Positions 37,221-47,901 are shown, counted from the first letter of the stretch. The stretch is 64,000 bases of DNA from Rhodobacterales bacterium (GCA_002748285.1 PDSA01000025.1:92385-156384), one strand, 5' to 3'. A program made the numbers and translations. Notes: generated by a model not told the origin, from the sequence alone.

Positions 37221-40200
37221 TGCAGAACCTTTGGCGGTGGGCGTTTGAACAGATCACGAAACATGCCCGGAGTAAAGATCGACAATGGGTTGACCCCCAC
37301 TTTTGGATCATCTGCCGGACCGCTCATGCGGTAATTGAAGCCAAACAACCCCTCGCGTTTGCGGGTAAAAATCTGGCCCAGCCCATTCAGAAAATAAATC
37401 GGCGACAGCACGCCCCGCACATCCATGGTGGCCGAGCCCAGATTGTAAACCCCGCTCATCGACACCCCCATAGAGGGGCCAACCGCACTGCCCGAAGTGA
37501 TCACCACCTGATACGGAGTCAGACGAAACCGGACCTGATAATCGCTAAACAGAATGCCCTTGCCATTGAGCTGCTCCAACAGGCCAACCCCGCTGATCGC
37601 AGACAGCAGATCGGCCAGAGCATGTGCGCCACGCACCCGGACATTCCGGCCCTCCAGCCGCCCATTATACTGCCCGACCGCGCCTTTTCGGGGCACCAGC
37701 GTCAAATCCATTGTGCCTTTTTGCGCCTTTTGAATCACCCCCGCGGCACGCAGCACCGCACCTGCATCTTTGGATTTGATCCGATAAGCGCTGCCCGCCC
37801 TGGTCGGTGCCACGATACCGGTGATGGCGGCCCGACCATTTAGACGGGCCTGAAACGTGCCTCGCAGGCCGGATTTGCGGCTGAATTTGCCTTTAAAGCC
37901 ATTCAGAACGATGCCCTTTGACACAATCAGCCGATCCAGCGCCACCGTAAGCGGACCGGCACCGCGCCCGCCTGTCTTGCCGCCTCCGCTGCCAAAGCTG
38001 GCCTTGCGAGTGTCGATGGTGCCGCCATTTACAGCAATCGCCGGGCTCACCCCCTTGCCGCGCCCGGTCAGGGTTACAGGGGCATCCAGCCACCCGCCCA
38101 GCCGCACCCGCGAAAAGCGGGCGGTTCTCAACCCGCCGCTGGCGGTCAGATCGACCTTGCCGGTGGCACTCAGCCCGGCCCCCTGCAACACCAGCCGATC
38201 CACCCGGGGCTGTTGCCCCAGCACACCGCTGACCTCCAGCTTGCCTTTGCGGGACCGGGACAGCGACCAGCCCAGCTCGGGCACGCGCAGCCCCAGCTGG
38301 CTCAGGTCAGAGGTCAGGTCGAATTTGGCCCCTTGGCCCCGGCGTAGGTCAAGCGTCACCTGCCCCGAACCTGCCCCGGAAACGCTGCCCGGAGGCAAAC
38401 CCAGCGCAAACTCATCGACAAAACGCTGCGACAGCTCGACCGAGCCCTTCAGCTGAGATACCCCCTTGAATTCAGGCCCCATTTTCTGATGCCACTGCCC
38501 CTGCACCGGCACCTGCCCCAACCGGCCCGTGCCCGATATTTGCAACTGCTTGCGATCCGCTGTCAGCGCCAGCCTTTCGGCCTGCAAGACCCGCCCTTTC
38601 AGCAATTTGTCACTGTGCACATCGTGCAAAACCGCATTCACCTGATACTCCACATCCTGCGGCTTGATTTTCTTGAGCAGGCCCAGCTTGATCTCGCCCT
38701 CGACCTCGACCCGCCCTTGGGCCAGATCAACCGGCTGTTCGGCCTTGGACATCAGCAAAAACGGCTTTTGATCCAACAGGGAAAGCGCGGCGTGGATCGG
38801 GCCTTTGGCCTTGAGAGCAATCGTCGCCGGCGGGCCTTTGGTTTTCAGATCGTGGATGGTAAACACAGTGCCGGCGGCCTCCATCACCCCGCCCTCGGAC
38901 GCTGTGACCTGACCGCGATCCGCCACCACGATGAACTGGTTATCAACAATGCTGGCATGGCCCGATCCATTGGTAACCGGCGGCAGATGCTTCATGAACC
39001 GCACCGTGGTATCGGCAAATTCAAACCCCAGCGCCGTCACCGGAGGCTGGCCGCTATCGACCCGTAACGCGCCGTTAACATTGAAAATTTTGGCCGACAG
39101 CACGTTTTTACTGAGCCATTTGCGGGTGTTGGGCACCACATCCACCGGCCAAAACGCCAACAGCCGGTCAGGATCCAGCCGGTCGGCTTTGGCATCCAGA
39201 CCAACATGCCAGCCGGTGTTGTCGGCGCGGATATTTCCCTTGATCTGATAGCTGTAATCGCCATCCTGCACCACGGCCTGACCAATACGCAGCTCGAACG
39301 GATCCAGCCGCAGCCGGATATCTGCCGCCCCGCCGGAAATCTCGACCGGGTTGGCAAACACCCCCTTGGGATGCATCCGACCCTGTAAAATCCGCAACTG
39401 CCCCAGCACCACCGCTGGCACCTGATTGGTCAGCTCGCGCAAATAGGCATGGCCCTCGGCCAGAACGCTGCCAGCATCCGAGATCACCGAAAGCTCGTCA
39501 AAGCGGATTTTCTGCTGCGCCGGGTCAAAGCCAAAATAAGCCCGCCCGGAGGTAAACGCGATGGCGCGGGCATCCTCGGTGGGCTGCACAAAACCCTGAC
39601 CGATTTCCAGCGTGCCATTCATGTCACCCAGATTCCCGTCCTGACCAATGGCCACCCGCATCGCGCCGGAAATCGGCGCATCCAGCGGTGCCAGCCAGGC
39701 CAGCGCCGGAATCTGGCTGGCCAGATCCTGCGCGGATACATGCCGCAAAGACGCCCCGAACACCGCCGCGGCATCGCCTTGTTCAGTTGTCAGGTTAAAC
39801 GCAACCGAAGTCGCCTCTACGCCTGCCTCCAGAGCAAAGCTCAGCCCCATGTCGATCTTGCCGTTTTCCTGCGACAGACGCACTTGCCCACCGCTGAAAA
39901 ACCAACCACGCCGGGCGCGAGAATCAACATAATTCACCGTTAGTTCATTGATTTCAAATAACTTTACCGCCGCCAACGCCGGCATTTCGAAACGGTGTGA
40001 CACCTGATCCAACAGCTGCGCCAGACTGCTGATCTGCGGCGGTTCCATTGCCGGATCGCTACCCGTGGCCCCGCTGCCAAACCCCAGATCAAACTGACCG
40101 TTTTGGGCCCTTTTCAGGCCGACCGACGTGCCGTTCAAACGAATCTCAGAGGCATGAAACTGCCCGCGCAGCAAGGCCACAACCGAAAGAGCGGTGCTGA

Positions 40201-40525
40201 GCGTTCCGATGCGGGCCACCTCGTGGTCTTTGGCGTTTTTCAGCACCACATCATGCAAGCCAATCTGTGGCCTGAAATGATCATCAAAGCGCAAATCCAC
40301 ATCGCGAAAACGCACATCCCCCTGCGGCAAAATCGCGTTGATTTCCGCCGCAATCCGGCTCTGCACCCATTGCGGTGCCGTCACGGTCTTGCCCGACACG
40401 ACAAACAGGCCAATCCCCACGACCAGTAAAAACAGCAGCAGTTTCACCACAAACCACAGCCCCCTTCGGGCGCGGTTGCGCCGTTTTTTTGGTTTTTCGC
40501 CCTTTATGTCCGGCTCTTTGCTCAC
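37217..40525 (-). CDS. AsmA/YhdP-like (DUF3971) envelope protein
   Basis: 1102-aa protein with a cytoplasmic basic N-terminus ([10 protein letters not shown]), a single signal-anchor helix (about 31-49) and a very long periplasmic region rich in short beta strands, matching YhdP/AsmA-like proteins thought to bridge the envelope and move phospholipids. The AsmA-type C-terminus ([36 protein letters not shown]) is intact. I place the start at GTG 40525 (MSKEPDIKG) because AGGA lies 8 nt upstream; in-frame sequence back to 40708 looks non-coding. It overlaps queA by 4 bp. Confidence 0.87.
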   Translation of the reverse strand: MSKEPDIKGEKPKKRRNRARRGLWFVVKLLLFLLVVGIGLFVVSGKTVTAPQWVQSRIAAEINAILPQGDVRFRDVDLRFDDHFRPQIGLHDVVLKNAKDHEVARIGTLSTALSVVALLRGQFHASEIRLNGTSVGLKRAQNGQFDLGFGSGATGSDPAMEPPQISSLAQLLDQVSHRFEMPALAAVKLFEINELTVNYVDSRARRGWFFSGGQVRLSQENGKIDMGLSFALEAGVEATSVAFNLTTEQGDAAAVFGASLRHVSAQDLASQIPALAWLAPLDAPISGAMRVAIGQDGNLGDMNGTLEIGQGFVQPTEDARAIAFTSGRAYFGFDPAQQKIRFDELSVISDAGSVLAEGHAYLRELTNQVPAVVLGQLRILQGRMHPKGVFANPVEISGGAADIRLRLDPFELRIGQAVVQDGDYSYQIKGNIRADNTGWHVGLDAKADRLDPDRLLAFWPVDVVPNTRKWLSKNVLSAKIFNVNGALRVDSGQPPVTALGFEFADTTVRFMKHLPPVTNGSGHASIVDNQFIVVADRGQVTASEGGVMEAAGTVFTIHDLKTKGPPATIALKAKGPIHAALSLLDQKPFLLMSKAEQPVDLAQGRVEVEGEIKLGLLKKIKPQDVEYQVNAVLHDVHSDKLLKGRVLQAERLALTADRKQLQISGTGRLGQVPVQGQWHQKMGPEFKGVSQLKGSVELSQRFVDEFALGLPPGSVSGAGSGQVTLDLRRGQGAKFDLTSDLSQLGLRVPELGWSLSRSRKGKLEVSGVLGQQPRVDRLVLQGAGLSATGKVDLTASGGLRTARFSRVRLGGWLDAPVTLTGRGKGVSPAIAVNGGTIDTRKASFGSGGGKTGGRGAGPLTVALDRLIVSKGIVLNGFKGKFSRKSGLRGTFQARLNGRAAITGIVAPTRAGSAYRIKSKDAGAVLRAAGVIQKAQKGTMDLTLVPRKGAVGQYNGRLEGRNVRVRGAHALADLLSAISGVGLLEQLNGKGILFSDYQVRFRLTPYQVVITSGSAVGPSMGVSMSGVYNLGSATMDVRGVLSPIYFLNGLGQIFTRKREGLFGFNYRMSGPADDPKVGVNPLSIFTPGMFRDLFKRPPPKVLQ

Positions 40526-40862
40526 GTCACATCCTGCGCCCGTTTCTGGCACTTGCTTTTTAACCACTTTTAACCACAGCCCACGGGTCTTGAACACCCT
40601 GCTTATCGGCCCCGGCCTCCGGTATAGACAAGCGATTTTGCGCCCCTTATGCCCAGCCTTGTCCCGCTTGACACCACCAACTGCGCAACCTGGGCTGGAA
40701 ATGGGCAAAAAATCGCCAGTTTTTGATCAGCTGTGGCCAGTATACCGGTATGATTGCTCAATTATCTTGCCCGAAGGTAAGCATTTCGTTAAGGGAGGCA
40801 GGCAGGCCGTGTTTTAGGGGACGATAGGCCGCAATAAAATGATCAGAAGGTAGGGCATCGGT
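40526..40862. other. Divergent intergenic region, AsmA-like / M23 peptidase
   Basis: 337 bp without a supported gene, holding promoters for both flanking genes. A perfect 10-bp palindrome ATACCGGTAT lies at 40742-40751. Confidence 0.4.
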
Positions 40863-42185
40863 TTGGCAATAAAGTTGGCACATAGATTGAATGCGTTTCT
40901 GGGTCGCAAATTCCCGGAGCGGCGTATGTTTTTGCGTTCGGATACCGATACCAAATTTATTCGCCTGACCCCGACCACCCAGTTTCTGGGCTGGACGGGC
41001 AGCATCGCGGTTTTGGCTTGGGCCATCGTGGCCACGGCGATTTTGCTGGTCGATAATATCGGTTCGGGCAATGTGCGCGACCAGGCCAAGCGCGAGCAAA
41101 TCGCCTATGAAAACCGCCTCAACGCCCTGTCCAAAGAGCGCGATTTGCGCGCCAGAGAGGCCGAGACCGCCCATAACCGGTTCAGTGTCGCCCTGACCCA
41201 GATTTCCGAGATGCAATCCGCCCTGCTGGATTCGGAATATCATAGGGCCGAGTTGGAAAAGGGCATTGACGTAATCCAGACCACCCTGCGCCGCACCATC
41301 CGCGAGCGCGACGACTACCGCAACGAAAACACCCGTCTGACCCAGAGCATGAGCGGCTCGGCCAGTGAAATTCAAACTGCCAAGAGCCGGGCCATTGACG
41401 CCACCGCCACCGTTGATTTCCTGACTGCGGCGCTGAATTCGACCAGCAGCCAGCGCGACCGGATCGCAACCGATGCGCAAAAAGCGCTGGCGCATGTGCA
41501 GGAGCTGGAATTCGAAGCCCAGCTGACCAAAGAGCGCAATGACCGCATTTTCACCCAGCTGGAAGACGCCATGACCATTTCCGTCAAGCCGCTGGATAAG
41601 ATGTTTAACGCCGCCGGCCTGTCCAGCAAAAGCCTGATCGAAACCGTGCGCAAGGGCCATTCCGGTCAGGGCGGGCCTCTGACTCCGCTGTCGTTTTCGA
41701 CCATGGGCACCCAGCCCGATGGCGACGCGCTGCGGGCCAATGCCATTTTGGACAATCTGGATCGGCTGAACCTTTACCGCATCGCGGCCCAAAAGGCGCC
41801 CTTCGCCCTACCGCTGAAATCCGCCTTCCGCTTTACCAGCCCGTTTGGCCGCCGCTGGGGCCGGATGCATAACGGCACCGATTTCGCCGCCGCCCACGGA
41901 ACCCCGATCTATGCCACCGCCGATGGCGTGGTTTATTCCGCCGGTTGGGGGCAAGGCTACGGCAAGCTGGTCAAGATCCAGCATGCTTTCGGTCTGGAAA
42001 CCCGTTACGCCCATATGTCTAAAATCCTCGTGAAAGCCGGTCAAAGGGTCTCGCGCGGGCAGCAGATTGGTGCTATGGGTAACACCGGACGTTCAACCGG
42101 CACGCATTTGCACTATGAGGTGCGCGTAGGCGGCAAACCTGTAAACCCCATGACTTATATCAAGGCAGCAAGAGATGTTTTCTAA
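40863..42185 (+). CDS. M23-family peptidoglycan metallopeptidase
   Basis: 440-aa membrane-anchored protein. One helix (about 41-63) is followed by a long coiled coil (about 70-240) and a C-terminal LytM/M23 domain. Zinc ligands lie in HNGTDFAA (H and D) and THLHYEVRVGG (H-x-H). The start is TTG 40863 behind GGTAGGG; no ATG is suitably placed. It overlaps the downstream bactofilin gene by 11 bp; this M23-bactofilin pairing is conserved in many bacteria and linked to cell-shape control. Confidence 0.92.
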   Translation: MAIKLAHRLNAFLGRKFPERRMFLRSDTDTKFIRLTPTTQFLGWTGSIAVLAWAIVATAILLVDNIGSGNVRDQAKREQIAYENRLNALSKERDLRAREAETAHNRFSVALTQISEMQSALLDSEYHRAELEKGIDVIQTTLRRTIRERDDYRNENTRLTQSMSGSASEIQTAKSRAIDATATVDFLTAALNSTSSQRDRIATDAQKALAHVQELEFEAQLTKERNDRIFTQLEDAMTISVKPLDKMFNAAGLSSKSLIETVRKGHSGQGGPLTPLSFSTMGTQPDGDALRANAILDNLDRLNLYRIAAQKAPFALPLKSAFRFTSPFGRRWGRMHNGTDFAAAHGTPIYATADGVVYSAGWGQGYGKLVKIQHAFGLETRYAHMSKILVKAGQRVSRGQQIGAMGNTGRSTGTHLHYEVRVGGKPVNPMTYIKAARDVF

Positions 42186-42672
42186 AAGTAAAATCAATGA
42201 ACCCGGCCAAAAGGCAGCCGCCGCTGACACCAGCCCGGCTCCGGCCCCCAGTGCAAAACCCGCCCCCAAACCTGCGATGGCAACCCCTGCCGCAGGCGCG
42301 AGCGGCCCCAAACCGGCAGCCTCTTTGCTGTCGTCTGATTTGCTGATCAAAGGCAATATCAAGACCTCGGGCGATATTCTGATCGAAGGTCAGGTCGAGG
42401 GCGACATCCGCGCGCATCTGCTAACCGTGGGCGAAAAGGCCGTGATCAAAGGCGAAGTGATGGCCGATGATGTGGTTGTCAATGGCCGGGTGATTGGCCG
42501 GGTGCGTGGCCTGAAGGTGCGTTTGACCTCAAGCGCCCGGGTTGAGGGCGACATTGTGCATAAGACCATTGCCATTGAATCGGGTGCGCATTTTGAGGGC
42601 TCGGTCAGCCGTCAGGATGATCCGCTGAGCCGCAGCAAAAAGCCCGCAGCGGCTGCCAAACCGGCTGGGTAA
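42175..42672 (+). CDS. Bactofilin
   Basis: 165-aa cytoskeletal protein. A disordered Pro/Ala/Lys-rich N-terminal tail (1-50) precedes the beta-helical bactofilin core (about 53-145) with repeated GDI/GEV/GRV steps (SGDILIEGQVEGDIRAHLL). A short basic tail follows. It polymerises without nucleotide and probably localises the M23 peptidase whose gene it overlaps. A terminator follows. Confidence 0.93.
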   Translation: MFSKSKINEPGQKAAAADTSPAPAPSAKPAPKPAMATPAAGASGPKPAASLLSSDLLIKGNIKTSGDILIEGQVEGDIRAHLLTVGEKAVIKGEVMADDVVVNGRVIGRVRGLKVRLTSSARVEGDIVHKTIAIESGAHFEGSVSRQDDPLSRSKKPAAAAKPAG

Positions 42673-42724
42673 AACCGGCGGGTGAGGGCTGTTTCACGGC
42701 CCCGCAAGGTATAGAATGGAAAAC

Positions 42725-42752
42725 GGCCCGGGGATTGTTCTCCGGGCCTTTT
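42725..42752 (+). terminator. Terminator after the bactofilin gene
   Basis: GGCCCGG (42725-42731) pairs with CCGGGCC (42742-42748), extendable by a wobble, then TTTT. It lies between convergent bactofilin and prfB. Confidence 0.8.
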
Positions 42753-42839
42753 GGTGCCGACCAGATGAGATGAAATAGGGCTTTGCAAGAACGCCGGGCT
42801 GCGCATATCAGAGGTGCGCCGCCATATGTCGAGGTCTGT

Positions 42840-43967
42840 TTACTCCTCCCCCCGCGCATCCCCACGGGACTTACCGGACATATCCAGCGCCAGAGTCGCT
42901 GCCATGAACCCGTCCAGATCACCATTCAGAACCCCTTGCGTATCCGAGGTCTCGTAATTGGTGCGCAAATCCTTGACCATCTGATAAGGCTGCAACACAT
43001 AAGAGCGGATCTGGTTGCCCCAACCGGCATCCCCTTTATTCTCATGCGCATCATTGATCGCCTGATTGCGTCGGTTCAGCTCCATCTGGTAAAGCCGCGA
43101 TTTCAGCGCCTTCATGGCGATATCCCGGTTCTGGTGCTGCGATTTCTGCGAGGACGTCACCACGATATTGGTCGGTATATGCGTGATCCGCACCGCGGAA
43201 TCGGTGGTGTTCACATGCTGCCCTCCGGCCCCGGAGGACCGATATGTATCAATGCGAATATCCGCCGGGTTGATATCGATCTCGATATTGTCATCCACCA
43301 CCGGATAGACCCAGACCGAAGAAAACGAGGTATGACGCTTGGCCGCAGAATCAAACGGCGAAATCCGCACCAGCCGATGCACCCCGCTTTCGCTCTTCAG
43401 CCAGCCATAAGCGTTGGGGCCGCTGATCTTGTAGGCAACCGATTTGATGCCGGCCTCATCGCCCGGGGTCTCGGATTGCAGCTCGACCTTATAGCCCTTC
43501 TTTTCGGCCCAGCGCACATACATTCGCGCCAGCATCGACGCCCAGTCACAGCTTTCGGTGCCCCCGGCACCCGCATTGATCTCAAGGAAGGTGTCATTGC
43601 CATCCGCCTCGCCATTGAGCAGAGCCTCCAGCTCTTTGGCCGCGGCGTGTTCGGCCAGCGCGATCAGCGCCTGTTCGGCATCGGCGATGACTTCGGCATC
43701 TTCTTCCAGCTCGCCCAGCTCAATCATACCGACATTATCGGCCATGTCCTGCGCAATGCCCTCATAGGTCTTGATTGCATCCACCAGCGCCTGACGATCG
43801 CGCATCAGCTTTTGCGCCTTGGCCGGATCATCCCACAGATTGGGGTCTTCGACCCGGGCGTCGAATTCCTCAAGACGGTGCTTGGCCGTGTCCCAATCCA
43901 TGCGCTGGCGCAGCAAATCCAGCGATTTTTCAATAGCCGCAACGGTGTTTTCGATTTCTGCACGCAT
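42840..43967 (-). CDS. prfB: Peptide chain release factor 2
   Basis: 375-aa class I release factor for UAA and UGA. The stop-codon reading SPF motif ([17 protein letters not shown]) and catalytic GGQ ([12 protein letters not shown]) are intact. The ORF is continuous: there is no in-frame UGA needing the +1 frameshift used in E. coli, so autoregulation by frameshift is absent. The start MRAEIENT at 43967 is preceded by AAGGGA. Confidence 0.96.
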   Translation of the reverse strand: MRAEIENTVAAIEKSLDLLRQRMDWDTAKHRLEEFDARVEDPNLWDDPAKAQKLMRDRQALVDAIKTYEGIAQDMADNVGMIELGELEEDAEVIADAEQALIALAEHAAAKELEALLNGEADGNDTFLEINAGAGGTESCDWASMLARMYVRWAEKKGYKVELQSETPGDEAGIKSVAYKISGPNAYGWLKSESGVHRLVRISPFDSAAKRHTSFSSVWVYPVVDDNIEIDINPADIRIDTYRSSGAGGQHVNTTDSAVRITHIPTNIVVTSSQKSQHQNRDIAMKALKSRLYQMELNRRNQAINDAHENKGDAGWGNQIRSYVLQPYQMVKDLRTNYETSDTQGVLNGDLDGFMAATLALDMSGKSRGDARGEE

Positions 43968-44087
43968 AGCCCGTCCCTTGTTCAATCACCCGCCCCTATA
44001 CCGCCGCGCGGGCCAGAGAACGGGTTTGCTTGGTCACTGCCTGATAACAACAGGGCGCGGCCGGGGCAAGCGCTGCTGTTGGAAGCA

Positions 44088-44099
44088 AGGCGTTTGACG
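44088..44099 (+). repeat. Possible solo arm of the nested palindromic repeat
   Basis: GCGTTTGACGAA is identical over 12 bp to the terminal arm of the nested repeat (copies A and C), just downstream of the nitronate monooxygenase stop. The rest of the element is absent. Confidence 0.3.
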
Positions 44100-44116
44100 A
44101 ATGCCCCTACGACATG

Positions 44117-45169
44117 TCAGCCTCTGATCTCCGCCGCCAGAGCCGCCATCAACTCGGCCACCGACAACGCCCGGGATAAAGGAGCCCCCTGCCCGGCCCA
44201 TTGCGCCCCAAAGCCGCTATTCCCCGCAGCGCTGGCCGCTGAATTCAACGCCTTTCCGGCGTCATAGGCAATCGGATAATCCGGCACGTCCGAGTCGGAA
44301 ACCCCTTCCCCCCAAGCGGTGAAGTCATTGGCCAGACACCGCGCCGGGCGGCCCGAGATCACCCGGGTCATGGCAGTATTCTGCGCCGCGTCCGAGGCCA
44401 GCGCCGCGCGATAGGCCGGATTGGCCGCGCTTTCCGGGCAGGCGATAAACGCCGTGCCCAACTGCGCCGCCACCGCGCCCAGCTCCAACGCGGCGCGGAT
44501 GCCGGCCCCGTCCATGATCCCTCCGGCCGCGATCACCGGCACATCCAGCGCCGTGACCAGCAGCCGGGTCAGCACTAGCGTGCCCAGCCGCGCATCCGGG
44601 GCGTTTTCGTCAAAACAACCGCGATGCCCCCCGGCCTCCCAGCCCTGCGCAATCACCGCGTCCATCCCGGCCCGAACCGCCTGATGCGCCTCGGCCAGAC
44701 AGGTGACCGAAGCCAGCAGCGTGATGCCCCGCGCTTTCAGATCGGCAATCCGCGCCGCATCGGGCAGGCCGAAGTGAAAGCTGACCACCGGCGGGGCCAG
44801 CTTGAGCAACATCGCATGGCTGGCCGCGTCCTTAAGATAAGAGGCATAGATTTCATCCAGCCGCTGTGGCAGCTCCGCGCCGAAACGGGCAAATTGCGGG
44901 GCCAGACGCGCCAGCCAAGCCGCCTGCTTGCCCGCATCGGCATGGGCGGGCCGGTGGCAAAACAGATTGGCGTTGATCGGCCCAGCGCTGAGCGCCATGG
45001 CCTGTTGCAGCATCTGCTCTGCGGCCTGCGGTGTGGACGCCCCCAACCCCAACGAGCCGAGCCCTCCGGCATTGGACACCGCCGCCGCCAGCTGCGGGGT
45101 CGAGACCCCGGCCATCGGGGCTTGAATAATCGGCAGCCTCAGACCGAGTGCTGCGAGGAAATCAGACAT
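44117..45169 (-). CDS. Nitronate monooxygenase
   Basis: 350-aa FMN-dependent flavoprotein of the NMO/2-nitropropane dioxygenase family. The N-terminal PIIQAPMAGVSTP, the GWEAGGHRG phosphate-binding region, and the AAGGIMDGAGI and LGAVAAQLGTAF segments form the TIM-barrel FMN site. Probably detoxifies propionate-3-nitronate. AAGGTGAGG precedes the ATG. It is divergent from the PcaD-like gene across 159 bp. Confidence 0.93.
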   Translation of the reverse strand: MSDFLAALGLRLPIIQAPMAGVSTPQLAAAVSNAGGLGSLGLGASTPQAAEQMLQQAMALSAGPINANLFCHRPAHADAGKQAAWLARLAPQFARFGAELPQRLDEIYASYLKDAASHAMLLKLAPPVVSFHFGLPDAARIADLKARGITLLASVTCLAEAHQAVRAGMDAVIAQGWEAGGHRGCFDENAPDARLGTLVLTRLLVTALDVPVIAAGGIMDGAGIRAALELGAVAAQLGTAFIACPESAANPAYRAALASDAAQNTAMTRVISGRPARCLANDFTAWGEGVSDSDVPDYPIAYDAGKALNSAASAAGNSGFGAQWAGQGAPLSRALSVAELMAALAAEIRG

Positions 45170-45328
45170 GGCCTCACCTTATCAAACATCCCCACTGTTG
45201 CCGCAATTCACCCTCGCGGCAAGCCCAAACCGCGCCCGCAGGGCTTTCTGATTTGCACCGCGCGGCAGAACCGGGCAAACTGTGCCCAGAGCCCCCCGGC
45301 GACCCATAATTTGGCACAAGAGGCACCC

Positions 45329-46123
45329 ATGACACGCATCGCACATAACGGCATCACCACCCATTGTCAGCAGCACGGCACCCCGGAGGGGCCGGCCGTG
45401 GTGTTTGCCCATGCTCTGGGCAGTGATCTGCATCTGTGGGATCAGCTGCTGCCGCTGCTGCCCCAATCCTTGCGCCTGATCTGTTACGATCTGCGTGGCC
45501 ATGGGGGCAGCTCGGTGTTGCCGGGGGAATACTTCATGGGTGATCTGGTGAAAGATGCCGCCACCTTGCTGGAGGCGCTCAATATCACGGAGTGCGTCTT
45601 TGTCGGCCTGTCGATCGGCGGCATGATCGCCCAAGGGCTGGCCGCTGAACGCCCGGATCTGGTCAAAGCGCTGGTGCTGTCCAACACCGCCTGCAAAATT
45701 GCCACGCCTGAGGTCTGGCAACAACGCATCGATGCCATCCGCCAAAGCGGGATCGATGCGATTGCCGATGTTACCCTGCAACGCTGGTTCACCGAGGCCT
45801 GGCGGCGTGACAACCCAGATCAACTGCAAAACTGGCACAAACAACTCAACCACAGCCCACTGGACGGCTATCTGGGTTGTGCCGCCGCAATTGGCCAGAC
45901 CGACCTGTTTGACAGCACCGCCCGGCTGCGCCTGCCCACGCTGGTAATTGCCGGGGGGCATGATGGCTCAACCCCGCCCGATCTGGTGCGCGAAACCGCC
46001 GATCTGATCGAAGGCGCTCGCTTTGAGCTGATCCGCAACGCCGCGCATATGACGGCGGTCGAACAGCCCCGGCTCTATGCCGATATCCTGACCGGCTTTG
46101 TGCAAGAGTTGCAGCTGATTTAA
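45329..46123 (+). CDS. pcaD: 3-oxoadipate enol-lactonase-like alpha/beta hydrolase
   Basis: 264-aa alpha/beta-hydrolase closest to PcaD of the protocatechuate beta-ketoadipate pathway. Nucleophile Ser in VGLSIGGMIAQG, acid in VIAGGHDGSTPP and His in RNAAHMTAVEQP. No other pca genes are adjacent, so the physiological substrate may differ. AAGAGG precedes the ATG at 45329; in-frame sequence further upstream does not belong to the protein. Confidence 0.8.
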   Translation: MTRIAHNGITTHCQQHGTPEGPAVVFAHALGSDLHLWDQLLPLLPQSLRLICYDLRGHGGSSVLPGEYFMGDLVKDAATLLEALNITECVFVGLSIGGMIAQGLAAERPDLVKALVLSNTACKIATPEVWQQRIDAIRQSGIDAIADVTLQRWFTEAWRRDNPDQLQNWHKQLNHSPLDGYLGCAAAIGQTDLFDSTARLRLPTLVIAGGHDGSTPPDLVRETADLIEGARFELIRNAAHMTAVEQPRLYADILTGFVQELQLI

Positions 46124-46197
46124 CCCCCCCCGCCGCTTTAACCTTGCCTCACACCGGCATTGCCTGCATCGTTGCCCAAACAACAAAAGGATTTCCC

Positions 46198-47286
46198 ATG
46201 CCCACCATTCGCGCCGCCGTCGCCCATGAATTTGGCCAACCTCTGAGCATCGAACCGATCACCCTGCGCCCGCCGCAAGCCGGAGAAGTCGAGGTGGATC
46301 TGGAAGCCTGCGCCGTGTGTCATTCGGATATTTCGCTGCTGGAGGGCGGCTGGGGCGGTGAGCTGCCTGCGGTTTACGGCCATGAAGCCGCCGGACGGAT
46401 CAGCGCGGTTGGCCCCGGGGTCAAGGGCTATGCCATCGGTGATACGGTACTGGTGACGCTGATCCGGGCGTGCTCGGAATGCGCGCCCTGTATCAACGGT
46501 GCCCCGGTCTCTTGTGAAAACCCGACCGCCGAGACCAGCCCGATCAAACTTGAGGATGGGCGCAGCGCGGCACAGGGGCTCAGCTGTGGTGCCTTTGCGG
46601 ATCGGGTGGTGGTCGATACCAGCCAGCTGGCGCCGATTCCGGCGGATATGCCGATGGATGCAGCCTGTCTGCTGTCTTGCGGCGTGATCACCGGAGTGGG
46701 GGCTGTGGTCAATACCGCCGGGTTTCGGGCCGGGCAAATCGCCGTGGTCATCGGGGCTGGCGGCGTTGGCCTGAACGCCATTCAGGGCGCGCGCATTGCC
46801 GGGGCATCGCGGATCATCGCCGTGGATATGTTAGAGGATAAGCTGCAAATCGCCCGCGATTTTGGAGCAACCGACACCATTTTGGCCAGCGAGCCCAAAC
46901 CGTGGAACACCCTGCGCAAGATCACTGATGGCAGAATGGCCGATGCGGTGTTTGTCACCGTTGGGGCCAGCAGCGCCTATGACACCGCCCCGCGCTATCT
47001 GGCCTCGCGCGGCAAAGTCATCCTGATCGGGCTGCCGCATCTGGGCGACAAACCCAGCCTTGACCCTCTCTTGCTGGCCAGCAAGGGGCAGTCGCTGATC
47101 GGCTGCAAGATGGGCGATGTAGTGCTGCGCCGCGACATCCCGTGGATGGTCGAGCTTTACCAACAGGGGCGCCTGAAACTGGATCAGCTGATCTCGGGCC
47201 ATTGGTCGCTGGAACAAATCAATCAGGCCATCGACGACACCCGCAGCGGCGCGGCCAAACGCAATGTGATTTGGCTAAAGCGCTAA
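46198..47286 (+). CDS. Zinc-dependent alcohol dehydrogenase
   Basis: 362-aa medium-chain dehydrogenase. The catalytic-zinc CHSD and GHEAAG motifs and the four-Cys structural zinc lobe (CSECAPC, then C) are present, as is the NAD-binding GAGGVGLNAIQ. The Rossmann acid is Asp (IIAVDM), favouring NAD. The ATG at 46198 has AAAGGA upstream. It follows the PcaD-like gene by 74 bp and may be co-transcribed. Substrate is unknown; class-III-like alcohols are possible. Confidence 0.9.
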   Translation: MPTIRAAVAHEFGQPLSIEPITLRPPQAGEVEVDLEACAVCHSDISLLEGGWGGELPAVYGHEAAGRISAVGPGVKGYAIGDTVLVTLIRACSECAPCINGAPVSCENPTAETSPIKLEDGRSAAQGLSCGAFADRVVVDTSQLAPIPADMPMDAACLLSCGVITGVGAVVNTAGFRAGQIAVVIGAGGVGLNAIQGARIAGASRIIAVDMLEDKLQIARDFGATDTILASEPKPWNTLRKITDGRMADAVFVTVGASSAYDTAPRYLASRGKVILIGLPHLGDKPSLDPLLLASKGQSLIGCKMGDVVLRRDIPWMVELYQQGRLKLDQLISGHWSLEQINQAIDDTRSGAAKRNVIWLKR

Positions 47287-47317
47287 GTAGACAATCCCCC
47301 GGGCTTGTTGCTATAAT

Positions 47318-47353
47318 CCGGACAGCGTTGCCGGTTTTCGCTGCGCTGTCCGG
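47318..47353 (+). terminator. Hairpin after the alcohol dehydrogenase gene
   Basis: Perfect 10-bp inverted repeat CCGGACAGCG / CGCTGTCCGG around 16 nt, followed only by TTT. Terminator-like, 31 bp after the stop; an operator role for the next gene is also possible. Confidence 0.5.
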
Positions 47354-47448
47354 TTTGGCCGGGTAGCGTTTGTGGGGGTCCGAGGCGCGACAGATACCAA
47401 GCAGGCGCATGGTGCCGCCTTGACCCGCAACCAGACAGGACGACAGAT

Positions 47449-47808
47449 GTGACTTATTCAGCCGCCGCAAAAACCGATCTTCAAACCTCGGCAGACCAGC
47501 AAGCCAAAATAAACACACGGGAAATGATCAGCAAATCGCAGGATGCCGCCGGTTTCCTCAAGGCGCTGTCGCATGAAGGGCGATTGATGATTCTGTGCTA
47601 TTTGTCCTCTGGCGAAAAATCCGTCAGCGAACTTGAGCAGCTGCTGCACAGCCGTCAGGCCGCCGTCAGCCAGCAGCTGTCGCGTTTGCGGGCCGAAGGT
47701 ATGGTGGATTGTCGCCGCGAGGGCAAAACCGTATATTACGCTCTGGCCGATCACCGAACCCGCGAGATGATCGCCACGGTTTATAGCCTGTTTTGTGAAA
47801 TCGACTAA
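47449..47808 (+). CDS. ArsR-family repressor, SqrR/BigR (persulfide sensor) type
   Basis: 119-aa winged-helix regulator with LKALSHEGRLMILCYLSSGEKSV and the recognition helix SRQAAVSQQLSRLR. Cys50 and Cys116 are 66 residues apart, the same separation as the C41/C107 pair of Rhodobacter SqrR and the C42/C108 pair of BigR, which form a tetrasulfide or disulfide link on persulfide stress. A third Cys is at 88. The start is GTG with AGGA upstream. No sulfide-oxidising gene is adjacent, so targets are elsewhere. Confidence 0.85.
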   Translation: MTYSAAAKTDLQTSADQQAKINTREMISKSQDAAGFLKALSHEGRLMILCYLSSGEKSVSELEQLLHSRQAAVSQQLSRLRAEGMVDCRREGKTVYYALADHRTREMIATVYSLFCEID

Positions 47809-47901
47809 GCCTCCGTTCAGCCTGTAAAACACGCCTTCAATCTGGTTTCGCGGCCGGTAGGACCCCCCATTTGGTTCCCCCTCACCATGAAAGGAAACAC
47901 G

